Shown: one piece after another, positions 37,701 through 50,500 of the stretch
Layout of the letters: every line of letters begins with the position of its first letter
Numbering within the stretch: the stretch's first letter is position 1
Assembly: GCF_001522545.3 (NCBI RefSeq)
Contig: NC_031799.1
Coordinates: forward strand, 43,934,981-43,998,980
From: Parus major
Lineage: Eukaryota; Chordata; Aves; Passeriformes; Paridae
Length of the DNA stretch: 64,000 nucleotides
Reading direction: 5' to 3'
Program-made: the position numbers and the translations under genes
Notes under the pieces: generated by a model
What the model saw: the letters and a program-made list of their open reading frames with translations, nothing else
What the model was told of the DNA's origin: nothing
The model's database searches: none

Positions 37701-40700
37701 CATTTATGTCCTTTACTGGTGAGCAAACAAGCAGGGCCTTGTCTCCACCAGACTCCTCCACCCTTTGTTGGCTGCCTTTCAGTTATCTGCCTTAGTGCAT
37801 TGCAGGCAAATATTTGCTCTGTGGTCTCAGACACTACCTCACTCCTGTTTGCCCAGGTTCTCACTTCAGTGCCTTGAACATTGTGCTTACTCCACCCACA
37901 CCCTGGGGTGACCGAGTCACAAGGACACAACTTTGTGTGCACTGCTGTCCTTTGTGTCCTCCTTCTCTGGCACTGGCAAACAAACAGGTCAGAGATGTCC
38001 AGGCTGCCAAACCCACCTGCAGTCTTTACAAAGCGTGTCCTTGCTTGGGGGTGTACCAGCCATAGTCAATCCACCAGTAAGCACCAGCAGGCGAACAGAG
38101 GGGAAAGATACCGTGCCTGCTTGTTGTGAACCTCTGTAAATGCTAAGCTCCTTTGTTTAAGTTTGCAGTGACTACCATCTGCTGCAAGCCCAGATGTGTG
38201 GAGGCTTGAAGTTTCATTTTTTTCATCTGCAGGTGCCTTGCAAGCAGTGCAGTCACTCAGAAGGGCTACATTTAATTATGTGTGTAGTCTTCTTCCATTG
38301 GACTGTGCTCCCATAAGGACACACAAGCTACATAAAACTATTAGATGTGGCCAAGGGGAGTGCTGTGCATGAAACAAACTGGAAGGCTACCTAGGTCTCC
38401 TTGTGTAGACAAAATTGTCCAGTTAAGGCAGGTGCAGGTTCATCCTTCTGGTGATTCTCTCAGTGGTGTGCCCAGTTTGGCTAGGTACCACATACTCCCC
38501 CTGGGAAAGCCCTGACTTAGACCTTAAGGAGCAAGAACAAAATGGAGCTCCCTGTTGTGTTATGTTCTCTTTACTTAGTTTTTTTCACCTCTCCTAAGCT
38601 CAAAGCCAGAAAAGCTAAAAAGTGTTGCCAGACCCTTTGTGTTAGAAAAAAATGGGGCAAAGATCCCTGAAGTACTCTCTATGTGTCCTGATAGCAAAGA
38701 TTCTGCATCTGGAGAAGTTTAGGCAGAACTAAAACCAGTGCTAATCTAGATCATGAGGAGTGTTAAGAGTGAAGCAGCAGCTTTGCAGATGGCTCACATG
38801 GCTTTAATTTGGGAGGTACCAGGGAAGAGCCACACACCAAAAGGTCAGGCAGCAGTTGTTGTACCAGTTGTAAGCCAGATGGACCCATTCTGCTGTGGGA
38901 TGCCTTCTCCAGGGAGGTGCTGCTGCTGCTGCTGCAGGGGCATGGAGCAGTCAGAAGCAGTACAAAATTGTATCTATAAATGCACCAGCCCAGCTGCCAG
39001 CACCACAGTGACCAGCTCTAACAGCCATGGATCGATGCAAGAAGGAGGGATTTGCCTTCCTGGACCTTCTTGCAAGGCTGGTGTGTACAGAGAGGAGTCA
39101 AAGTGTGTGGTTTTAATAAAGAAACACCAGCATAAAATTTGACAAATTCTTCTGTTCAAGCAATTTGTCTTTCTTTTTAGCCAGAATAATCACTTCACAC
39201 CAAGTCAACAGAGAAAAACAGAGAGTGTCTCCTGGTACTGGCTGTTGAAGCTCAAGTAGCAATGCTAATTTTAAAAGTAGAAGGGAAAGGGAGTGAGGTC
39301 AGGAGGCAATTGCCCATTGATCCCAGCTGCATGGCACTAGGCAGACACTCCCCTGGGCCTCACTTTGCAAGTCTGTCATTTCCAGAAATGACAATGAGTC
39401 ACATTTGCCCCATGTCTCATTTAAAGAAACTGAAAGAATTAACTGGTAAGGAACTGGGAAAAGCTTGTTGTGAGTCATGATGTCAGAGCCACAGCTGCAT
39501 AGGCACAGGAAAGCCCACATGGCTGTTCCCAAACTGCAGCCCAGGGGCAAAAATGTCCCTTAAAATCTCCAGAATCTGTAATCAGTGAGAATCCAGCGTT
39601 TTCAGAAAGGCAAGAGGTGATCCAAGGGAGATACTGAGGGTTCAAGATGTTCAGTGGCATAATGAGATGTCCAGTCATTTGTACAGCTGGTTTTGACTGG
39701 GTTTGTCTTCACCCACGGTGTGTGCTCTCAGGTGGCCTGGAAACAGGCTTCAGAATAGTCATTAAGAAAACACTGTCCAACACCCACATTCGCACTGTAA
39801 CAGAGACATTATAGGTGAGAAGGGAGAGTTGTTAATTTCCTGGGTTCAACCAAGCTGGCCAGCATGAGTTAAATCTCCATTGCTCCTCAAAAGGTTACAG
39901 TGATGAGAGAAAGATACTGGAATACATTCCTTCCCAGTCAGCTCTTACTTAATCTGAAGTGTAAATGCTGGAGAGCCTTGGCCTGTGGCAAAACAGCAGA
40001 GGTAATCTGGCACCTCTGCTGTGCTTTCTCAATTACCTTCAAGTTTTGGGTTTTCTAAAGCATGTTTTGGAGAATAGCAACAAGTCTCCCCATGCTGGTG
40101 TTTTGCCCCAAAGTATTTACATTAGTCTCAATTTTGTGTAATTTTCTGTCTGGGATTTTTCCTTCATTTTCTCCCCTATTTAAGCCTGCTAAACACAGAA
40201 CCAAAAAGAAGGGAGATCCAAGACCTCCCTAGAACCAAGGGGCAAATCCACAAAGACAGATTTTAAGGCAACATTTTTGCTGTGGCTTTATTACCGTAGC
40301 TCTGCCTGGCCCAGGGAAGCAAGGCTGTGCTGAACCTGCAGGTTCATGACACTCACCTTAGGCAAAGGCTCCCTCCTTTCTACAGCTGCAGTTCTCAGTC
40401 AGTTTATTAGTTCACTGAACTGAGACCTCCTGCTTTTGTACATTGACAGGTGAAACTGTGGAGGATAACATGGTATGCAGTCTCTGTCCTCTCTTCAGGA
40501 GGGGGGTATTCGGTTTGCTGCACAGCAAAGTGCCTACACACACCTGGACAGGAAAGGCAAAGAGAGGGAGGGGAGCTGGGAAGGCTGCCAGCTGCAGCCT
40601 GAGGGAGCAGATGGAGATGCAGTTGTTGGGGTTAGAGAAATGCAGTGAGTGGGAGGCACCAAAGGAAAGCTCAGCCATAGAGAAAGGATGGAAACGGTGG

Positions 40701-40960
40701 AAAGGAAGAAAAAGTTCTCTTTGCAACTGTCTATAAGCATCAGGAATTCCAGAGCACTGGGAGGCTGTATTTGGTTTACATGGCAAGGTTCTGGTAATGG
40801 GGGCACTACAGAGATGGCTTCTGTGAGGAGCTACCAGAAACCTCTCTCATGTCTGACAGAGGCAATGCCAGAGGGTTCCAGAATGGACCTGCCACTGGCC
40901 AAGGCCAAGCCACTCAGAAATTGTAGTAATGACCCTGTGATAATATCTTAAAACAGGAAA
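28721..40960. other. Intergenic, no gene recognised
   Basis: About 12 kb with many short open frames, none with a recognised motif, plausible exon chain or initiation context. A (CTG)5 run lies at about 38920-38936. Some unrecognised old repeats are likely here. Confidence 0.5.
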
Positions 40961-40969
40961 AAAAGTTAT

Positions 40970-41650
40970 TGCAAAGAATTAACTGTGGCCAGAGAAAAGA
41001 GCAGCAAGAATATGTGAGAGGAACAACTATGCAGACACTGACAGAGGAGAGGAAGGAGGTGCTCCAGGTGCCAGGACTGAGATTCCCCAAGCTGGAACAA
41101 GTGGGTGCCTGAGAGGAGGCTGTGACCCTGTGGGAGGCTGCTGCTGGAGCAAGAGGCTGGCAGAGACTGGTGGACCCATGGAGAGAAGATCCTACACTGG
41201 AGCAGGTTTCTAGTAGGATTTGTGACCCTGTGGAGGACCCACAGTAGAGCAGGGGAAGGACTCCTCTCCCTGAGGAGAAAGCAGCAGCAGAAATAACATG
41301 TGATGCACTCACCATAACCCCCACTCCCCATCTCCTACTGCACCACTTGTGGCAGGAGGTAGAGAATTGGGAAAAAAAGTTTAGCTTGGGAAAGTAGTAG
41401 GGGTAGGGAGAAGGTGTTTTTAGGATTTGTTTTACATATTATTGTCCTCTGATTTTGAATGGTAGAAAATTCAGGTGAACTATGTCTTGCCTGTGATGGC
41501 AAGCAGTGAGTGATCTCTCTCTTGTTAGATCCTGAGCCTTTCCTTATGTTTTGTCTCCCCTGTCCATTTGTGGGGGGAAGTGATAGAGCAGCTTTGGTGG
41601 GCACCTGGCATCCAGTCAGGGCCAACCCACCACAGAGGTCCAGCTGTTTG
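40970..41650 (+). mobile_element. Avian retroviral LTR-like repeat, degraded
   Basis: Matches from memory a common bird LTR-type repeat: blocks tgaccctgtgg...cccac with ggagcagg, then ataacccccactccccat, a diverged aggtgtttttaggattt and tcctctgattttgaatgg, gtgagtgatctctctcttgt, and the terminal block gctttggtgggcacctggca followed by tccagtcagggccaacccac. The usual AATAAATT signal has decayed. No coding region is attached. Confidence 0.5.
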
Positions 41651-42296
41651 ATGAGGAATAGAGTAAGACAGGGGCATGGCTATTCCACTGGAGAGTGCAG
41701 GCCATGGGTAGCTGGAAACCTCCTTCAGGGCTAAGATACACTTAAGGCCTCTCAAGCAGATGTAATAGTTGCAGTCACAAACCCATTTCATATTCCTTTC
41801 AGGTGGGCCCTGGATGGCAGACAGAGGTGATGACTGAGCTGTGTGATATTCTGCTCCCTATGGAAATTTGACTTGTTCTACTAAGTCCAAAGGAAAAAAC
41901 TTGTTTGATTAAAGGAAATAGCACACAAAAAATGACCAAGAAAATAAGCAAAGGATGAACATTCGACCCCATACGTATCTACCTCAGCTAGTGTGGTGTT
42001 CAGAGCTGCTGCTGTGTTGGAGGTTACATGATGCTGTGGCTACAGGTGCAGAGGTGCTGCCAGGTCAGAGCAGAGCAGGAGCCCTTTTAACTCAAAAGTA
42101 TGGCTCAGAGAATGGCTGACTCCAGGTGCCTCCAGAGATTACTAAAAGCCACAAGGTGATGGTCAGAAATCACATGCTCTGGTTGCCCTATATGTCTTCT
42201 CCTGCAGCTCCTGGTCTGGGTAGCTGGATACCTGAAGAATGAGCTTTGAGACACCCTCCAGAATTCAACCATTACAATGCAGTTATAACTATAATA

Positions 42297-42319
42297 AATA
42301 TATATATATATATATATAA
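42297..42319. repeat. (AT)n microsatellite
   Basis: Pure alternating AT run flanked by AATAAATA sequence. Confidence 0.9.
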
Positions 42320-43082
42320 TAAATAACGATTACTGTTAGCAGTCGTATCCTGGGACATGACATGTATCCAAGGTATCTGTGACCAGCCTTTGCAACTTGG
42401 AATCTCAGGAATCAGGCCTCCAGCCCTGCTCACCTTGCTGGCCACAGGCTGACACCCAACCAGCCACCTCCTTGAACTGATAAATCCATCAGTTACAGTC
42501 ATTAACTCCCCCACCTGCCCTGAAGCTGGGTCTTTCTGGGGCTGACATTTGAGAGTTGTAGCAAGAAATGACAATGGCACGAATTTCAGACTTGGTAGAA
42601 TGGCTCAGATGATGAAATATCTGCCCATATCTTGTAATTTATACTTCCTGACCCAATTTACAGTTGGTGTGGGGGAAACCCAATGCAACTTGCATGTCAT
42701 ATCTTCCACTTTGCTACGTCACACCGGAGAAAAGGAAAACATAGAAATTACTTTAATGCAGCCAGCTACAGATGAAACAGAAAGTAACCAGTTCACATCA
42801 GGACAAGTGAGAGAAGTTCACAGCTTTTGTGTGTCACCTGCTATTTGACTTCGGGTAACTTATGCATCTGCCAGATCTACCTGAAGGACCTATGCCAGAA
42901 CCGCAGTCACACTGACTGAAGGGAAAGAAATAATAGGCCGCTGAGAACAGCAATGGGCCTTTGCCTCCCTTAATCTGGAAGATGTGCAGGGCCCAGGAAA
43001 AACATTTTGAGTTTGCTGCTCTGTGTTAGAACTGTGGTTTTGTGCAAGGGCCATGTCTGTTTTACTTCTGCCAGGAACTCCA

Positions 43083-43126
43083 AGAGAGGGAGAAGAAAGG
43101 GAACAGAGAGGGAGAAGAAAGGGAAC
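43083..43126. repeat. Perfect 22-base tandem duplication
   Basis: Two identical purine-rich copies (43083-43104 and 43105-43126), each beginning AGAGAGGGAG and ending AAAGGGAAC. The lack of differences suggests a recent event. Confidence 0.9.
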
Positions 43127-43839
43127 ATTCTCAGAAGAAAAAAGAAAACCTGAACACAATCCTGCAGGTTATTCAACCACTGCAAAGCACCCACTTTTAT
43201 TCCACACCCTCTGGATAATTAAGCACAATCAGTCTCAACTATCTCCTTCCAGAGCACTTCTGAAGGCACTATTCTGAGACACTCAGAGCTAGAGGCACAA
43301 AAAGCTTAGAGAGAACAAGTAGACTAGTCCCTATACCACATATTCAAAACACTTTTCCTATGCTCCTAAGTTCAAATTGACATAGAAAATTAAGAATACC
43401 CTCCAACATCTATGAAATCATTAAAGGCACACACCATTTTGTTGTTCTACTTCCCCTCTGCAATTCATCTGGAAAGCATGAAGTTTATTGCAACAGTGCT
43501 ACAGAGCTTCCCATGAAGAAATCCGTCTTTATTGGAAATCTGCAAGAAATGGTCTGACTAGCATGTGTGAAACACAGCCTGAAGCCATGCACAACATGGA
43601 GATTAAAAAGCATTAAACAACTCCCAGAGCACTGAAGAAGGCACGGTTCACATTTAGAAGTCACAGTAATCCTACACCGAACAGGTCATAAACCTAAGTG
43701 CCAACATACAACAGCTCCAACAAGTGTGCTTGCAGCTTCCTTCCCCTCCCCCAGCTCTGTCGTGCCTCCGAAATACTAGCATTCGTTATCTTAAACCAGA
43801 GAAAAATCATTCCCTCTTACTGTTTCTTCAGTGCCAGAC

Positions 43840-44070
43840 CCGGAACCCACGCACTCTAGAGAAAAGACGGGGTCCAGCTGCGTGTGAGCACAGCCGCGCT
43901 CCTCAGCTCCCACTTCAGCTCGGCATCCTCGCAGCCTTCTCGGTGGGGCTTGGCACTCACTCCGCCCAGCGACACCGCTTTGAAAGGATGCATCCGGAAG
44001 GCAGGGCTGCCTTCCCAGAGCACGGGAGCTGTCAGCTGGGACTTCGGAAGTGTTTCCAGCACATGCCGAT
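43840..44070. other. Small GC- and CpG-enriched patch
   Basis: Isolated CpG-enriched stretch in AT-rich surroundings. A donor-like GGA then gtgagt occurs on the minus strand near 43965. It may be the promoter or first exon of a non-coding transcript; no protein frame is convincing. Confidence 0.3.
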
Positions 44071-44373
44071 GTTTACCGAGTAGCTCTCCTTCGGGAATCT
44101 GTCAAGATGTATCAATGTGCATTAAGAACATTGATCATAAGAAAGAAAAATAAACGCCTTAACTCAGCAGATTTGCTCCAGATGTGGTTCAGAACAGTTC
44201 TATTTGCAAAAACGTTTTACTGTGACTCGTTCTGTTGAACCACAGAAGTCAAAATATGGGTAACTGGAGACCCATCCCACAGCGCTGATGACTCTAGTCA
44301 GCTTTTCTTAGCAAGGGCCTGAAATCTGATAGCAGAGCTGGCTGCAACTGCACTCATATAGACAGGGAATATG

Positions 44374-44460
44374 TCTATAGATAGAGATATAGATAGAGAT
44401 ATAGATACAGATATAGAGATATAGAGATATAGAGATATAGAGATACAGAGATACAGAGAT

Positions 44461-44541
<81 letters not shown>
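44374..44541. repeat. (GATA)n microsatellite
   Basis: Degenerate GATA/GATATA units at 44374-44460 lead into 20 pure GATA units (44461-44540). The open frame on the minus strand here is repeat translation. Confidence 0.97.
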
Positions 44542-47500
44542 GGAAGTTATCCCAAAGAACAACATTTTTACAAGAAGTTTGTCCCTCCTTGCACTTCAGT
44601 GTGTTGACACAATCGAAGGAATCAGTGTATCAAGCACGATTTAAAAGTACTTTTTAAAAGCCCATATCTCTATGCCTTAAGCCGACTTTTAAATTTCTTG
44701 CTGAAATAATAAAAAACACAGCCAAAAATATGAATATAAAGCAATTTTAATTTTCCTCTAGATATTTATATCAAAGAAATAATACTCATGTCCAAGTACT
44801 GTACATACAATATCTTCCTTATAAACTCTGTAGTTTAAAACACATGTACAAAATTGCACATTGCAGTTTGCAAAAAATCATAAATACATTTTTGCATGTA
44901 AACAATTCCAGCACAAGGATCAATGTTATACATTCCAAAATGTCTAAGTGTCTGCTCACAAACGAAAACAAACAAAAACCCCACTGTGATCTCCATAAAG
45001 GTCCTAATGTTACAAATCAATCATTAACAGATTTCTAACTGATGTACTACACACAGGGATACATAAATGAGCACAAGGCAAGTCGCCTTTTAGTCATAAG
45101 TACTTAAGACAGAGGCTTGGAATACAATCCTGCTGCCATTTAAACCCACGGTATCCATCCCACAGTATTTAGTGGTAGCAGCATTGAGTTAATTTTTCCA
45201 AGATTGCCAATTGCAGTATGCCTTACTTTCAATTCTCAAACAAGTTGGCTACCACTGAACAGTAGGAATTTTATAATTATTGTAAACACAGTTATCACTG
45301 TTGTATATTCAGTAAGTTACAGTATTCTCCTAAACACATCACTAAATTAAGAAAATGTTTTACATTTAATCAAGTGCAAGATGCCCACTAGTATTGTCCA
45401 CTTTGTCTCAGAAATAAGTATTTTGAATATAATACAATTAGTAAAAGTACTGTAAAAAATTACAATGGACATAATCCTCAGTTGTATATTATTAAGCCCT
45501 GTAGCTTGTTTACATTTTAAAAAATCACCACATCAGAAAAAAGGTCTCAGAAGTGTCCTTTAAAATCTCTCCTGACCAAATCCAGCAAATGAGTAGCTAC
45601 TGAATTTTGTTTCACTACTATCTCCGTCTGTGTGCAATGCCCTTGCCAGCATACCTGTTTAAAGACTTCACAAAATCAATATCCATACAGAGTTATTTCT
45701 TTTGTTGTCTGGTTTGGGTTGCTTTTGTGTTTTTTGTATTTCTTTGGGTTTTTGTTAGGGTTTTTTTTTTTTTTTTTGGTTGGGATTTTTCAATCTGTTC
45801 ACATGCTGCAATTTTATAAAATTCTACCAAAAGCAGAAATTTTTGAAGGGTTTCTCAGAGGCTTCCTCTGTGCCAGCTAATTAGTAAGGCAGAATAAGAA
45901 GGTACATAAATAAGAAGGTACACATAAACCCAACTTAAAAAAACCCAAGAAAGGATGTAGGCAGACACCCACCCACCAATTAGTTGCATGTAAGCTGCTG
46001 GAAGAGCAAAGCCCAATTTGAACTTCTTGGCTTCCACCTTTCATTTCGAAGAGCTACCCTGAAGGAGAAAGTTTCAGTGCCACGCCTGAAGGTCTGCAAA
46101 GAACCAGCATGGATTAAAGAATTTAGGAAGCAGCAGTTTGCTCACACTTCTTGGGACAAAAAGAGAGCTTGGGGATGCTGGCGGTGACACAGCAGGGAGG
46201 GGATTCTTGCCCTTTACAGGAAATCCTTTTTTCTGTTAATCAGCATGTGGCATGAATCCCAGTAAGGCCCACAGAACGTGCGTGATACCACCAGCAGCCC
46301 CAGCCCATGACATTACAAGGTATTGTGATTACAGTAATGCAGATCATGGAGAATTTTCTGCATCACAGAAGCTCAGCAAGAACCAGAAACCACCAAGAGT
46401 TTTCAAAGTTGGGTCCCATTGCCCAAGAGCTCTCCTTTAGCTGATGTGAGTTGGTTACTCCATTGAACTGATAGAAAGACATACTGCACTAAGGGTGACA
46501 AACTTCATCTTTCCCAGTCTGCACCCACCTGGAGCTACTCCTTTCTAAGGGGATCTCTCTTGAGTCATACAAGGCTAGCCATCACAAACACCACACAATG
46601 AGGGCACACGTGTGGTCCCCCAAACCTCAGATTGATATTTCACTATAGGCAGAAACTGCAGGAGCAACAGGCCAACTTTAGATGAGCCACTACAGGAAAG
46701 AGAAACTGCCCTGGAAGAATGTGCTACAACTCCACAGATGGAAAAACACAGAAAGCTAAAGAGCTACTTCACCAAAAGACTTAGTGATACAGACCCAGCT
46801 GCCTTTCCTGGTAAGATGCTGCACAGGGAGTCTAAGAATTACCTTCAGATATCATAAACTAGAGGTAATCTAACAGATTCTGAGTTTTAAGGCCAAGGAG
46901 GCTCAGGGCCATTCACAGGTACTGCAACCTCTTAATCTCTTCACCCTTCTCCCCCTTCTCCCCCTTTGACCTTAAGAAGCCAGTGTATACCTATTCCTGA
47001 TTAGAAAGAGTGTGAGTGGCAAAAATCAGTGGCTACATTTTGGCGTGCAAGAGGCCTATGCAGACTTGCCTATCATTTTCTATTTAAAAGTCAGGAATTG
47101 CACAATACTATATTGCAACACTTACTCCCTTCCCTTTGTCCTGTACAAAGTAGCAAAGCACAACCAAAGCAAAATCACTGTTGGGAGTGTTTAGATTAAT
47201 GGCTCACATGTCAGAACTGCACTAAGCCTCTCTGTAATTAACACCACTTTGCAATAAAGCAAAACAATTCTCCAATATATACTTGTGTTGGGCTTTTTGT
47301 TTCAGGTTTGGTTTTGATTCTGTGGGTTTTTGGTTTGGTTTAGGTTTTTTTCTTGGAGGGGTGGGTGGGAGAGTTAATGAAGCCTGAATATTTAATCTGT
47401 TACATGAGGAAGAATGCTCAAGGGGCTCGCAAGAACTTGTTTTGCTGCACGTTGAGCAACACCACATGGCAAAGCCTTGAAATTAGAGCAAATGCTTGAA

Positions 47501-50500
47501 GTTACGAAGGGCGTAGCTGCCTTTTGGAGCTCGTCCTTCATGGGCTGCATTTTATTAGAGAGCAGACCTTTGCATCACTAGTCAGCACGCAGATCTGGGC
47601 TTTACTTGATGACATTTCAGTACGGTGGTTGCCATGGCTTTAAATAAATAAGAGTAAGTGTGAAATCACTAGTCATCAGGTCAAACAGGGAGGGGCACAG
47701 TTTCTAAAGAAGAGACATTTAGAAGACAATTAAGCAGCAATAACAAAACAAAGTTAAAAAGCATTCTGAACAGCAGACTTAATTATCTGCCACTTAAACA
47801 TACAACAGACATTACCATTAAATACTGTTTCAGAAATAAATATTACTTTTTCCTGGTATTCTACTTCTTTTTTTTTTTTTTTTTTTTACATGCTGATGCT
47901 GATAACTTTGACTTTCACCTTTAACTATTTAGCAGTGGGGAAAGGAATGAAGATGTAAATTTTATTAGACACAATTGGCCTGCTGAGAAAGTGGTATCAT
48001 ACCACGTGGACAAACTGGCTTGTATACTGGCAGTGATTTCACTTATAGGGTGCACACAAAGACAGTAAAAAATCGCAAGGGTCTACCATACCACTTGAGT
48101 AACTGGCACATAATGGTTTGGATTGATAAAAACACTTTGGCAGCATTTTAGGAATCCCTATTCTGAAGGTGTTATCTAGCAGACCATAAATAGGTGTCCT
48201 AGCTACTTATGGCCATAACTTACGTGACATTAGATGTCACAAGAACATTTAACTCCCTAATAGTATTTCCTCACTATTTCTGTCACCCTGTCATGAAGGA
48301 TGTTAAAAGACAGAATGCTAAAAGTTAGAAAAATCAAAAAATTCAAACTCTGGCTCTACTTGTGAAGAACAGCAAGTTATATATCAGTATCTCCTACTGC
48401 TCTCTTTCCATAGCTGTTACTAGGGAAAAAGGAGACTATCCAAAATACACTCTCTGGAACAGAACACTAACTTTATTTGACACTTCTCCATTGCTTGTGT
48501 CCTGTTACAAGAAAATCTGAAGATTTATGAAACAGAAGTGTGGGAAAGATTGTCAAGTTCAATATGTTATCTTCCAAATTACTCAGCATGTACCAGAAGA
48601 CTATCTTTAGTTAGTCAGTTAGTTAGTTAGTTTAAAACTGTTAGTTCTTAAAGGTCAATTTTCCATATGAGGCAGAAGGGACACATCCCTTGGGGCAGCA
48701 GGAAGCTCTCTGAAGAGGACAAGAAAATGGTATCAACCACTTCCTCAGAATTAAAGCTACTGGTCATGATTTTTCACCTGTTCAGTCCATTGTTTAAGAA
48801 CAGGGATGCAGTGAGAACCCTGACTCTTAACAGTATCAGCTTTCTTCATCTATGACAGAAGTAATACCACAGTTGTATAACCATTGATTGCAATTGAACA
48901 GTTGCAAGACATGCTTCAAGGTACTTAATAGAAAGGTTTTTAAATTTAGTCAAATAAATTTTGAGGTAAAACAGGACCCAACCTAAAAAGGTAATTTGAC
49001 TTGCAAAACCAAAACACAGACTGCAACCATAGAGTTGGTTTTTTTTGCTCCTTTTAGTGTGGGATGGGAGTCTGTTACTGATCTCCATCAAGAAAGCTCT
49101 CCAGACTGCATGGACTCTATTCAGGTGACTTACAATTCCACTCATACTTGGTTCTTAACTAGTAAGTAACAGTAGTAGTAAATCTTATCAGCAGTGTGCT
49201 AAATAACAGAATCTAGCAGTGTATTAGTGCACAGTGAACTGGTCATATCTATTATCTCCATGTCAGCAAGGCTTCAAACCCAGCCATCACTTCACTTCAA
49301 AGCATTCCTACAGAAATGGTCGGTCTTTAGCCAGAACATTTACTCCTTAAACTATTGCAGACCCTGTTTGTTATTAGTACTAGAAATTGAGAGCAAAGCT
49401 CAATTTACAGCTAGCTATGCTATGGATAGAGAGACTTTTTGAAAGCAGACAAAAAAGCAAACATCATGTAGATAACTATTTAAGGTGACTCCTTTAAAAC
49501 ATTATTTATGATAATCATTTCACCCTATAGTAAACTACTACACATGAACTGCAGCACTTCAGATAACATTAAGGCTAAATGTGACTTCAAAATAAGTTCT
49601 TTTTTCATGTTAATTGAGCATTGCAAAGCTTGTCAGTCCTCCAATTTGACTGGAAATCTAAAAAATCACCTTGTGATCACACACAGAAATGCAGCTTAGT
49701 CTTCTTCTGGAAGAACTTGACCACAACAAAAGCATATGAAAAACCCCATTGTGTACTGCTGCAGCTAAGAAAATCACAGTTCCTTCCTTTGGCCATCCCC
49801 TTCTCTGTGCATGCTGGTGTCTACTCACAACATCTCAACATGCATTTGCAGGTATCTGTGCCTCAGAAGAATTAGTTCATAAAGGCTGGATTTGCTGTTT
49901 CTTCCGTCAGTCCTCACTGACCTGAGAGGATAGTGCCCAAGAAAGACTCCAGCACAAGAATTTGTGTCCCCTGCAGACACAAGATCGAGATTCACAGTTT
50001 TTACATCAGTAACACACTTTTGTCAAGACTACTCAGCTGAAAGTTGCATTTCAATACACAGCACAGGTGTGAAGACACAGATCCTAGACTGGTTTCCTTC
50101 CTCCCCACCACTGTTTCCCCACTGGGACCCTTCAAAGACAACTAGAGCAAGGCATTCTGATTGACCTGTATGAAGCCAACTGTTTCAACATCCAAGCAGA
50201 GATCCGGTTTGTGACTATGTTGATGCAGAAAATAAGCCTTCAGGTATGCAACAACTTAGGAAAAAGTGCTCCCAGATTAAAACAAACAGCAAGGATCAAT
50301 GCTCATAGCAAGGCAACCGGATGGCTCCTTGGAAAGCTGCTTTTTTATGATTTATGTGTATACATTTCTAGACTCTTTTAGAAACACACAAACAACAGCA
50401 GGCTCTCGGCTGTGCCCTCACTGTTGCAGCATTTCTCAGAAAGCTACATTTAGCTTGTCACACATGACCAGTTCATGGGGAAGTTGCTTCTGTCCCACCT

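Larger units (their letters stand above)
41651..43830. other. Intergenic, no gene recognised
   Basis: Contains an (AT)n run (42297-42319) and a perfect 22-base tandem duplication (43083-43126). No coding exon supported. Confidence 0.5.

Noticed and set aside
40412..41331. Overlapping frames of 90-136 residues on the minus strand
   Set aside because: They overlap the LTR-like repeat and show no retroviral protein motif.
43856..44062. 68-residue minus-strand frame in a GC-rich patch with a donor-like site
   Set aside because: The frame beginning at the best ATG stops after ten codons and no partner exon was found; kept only as a possible non-coding promoter.
44308..44565. 85-residue frame of Ser-Ile-Tyr-Leu repeats
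   Set aside because: Translation of the GATA microsatellite.
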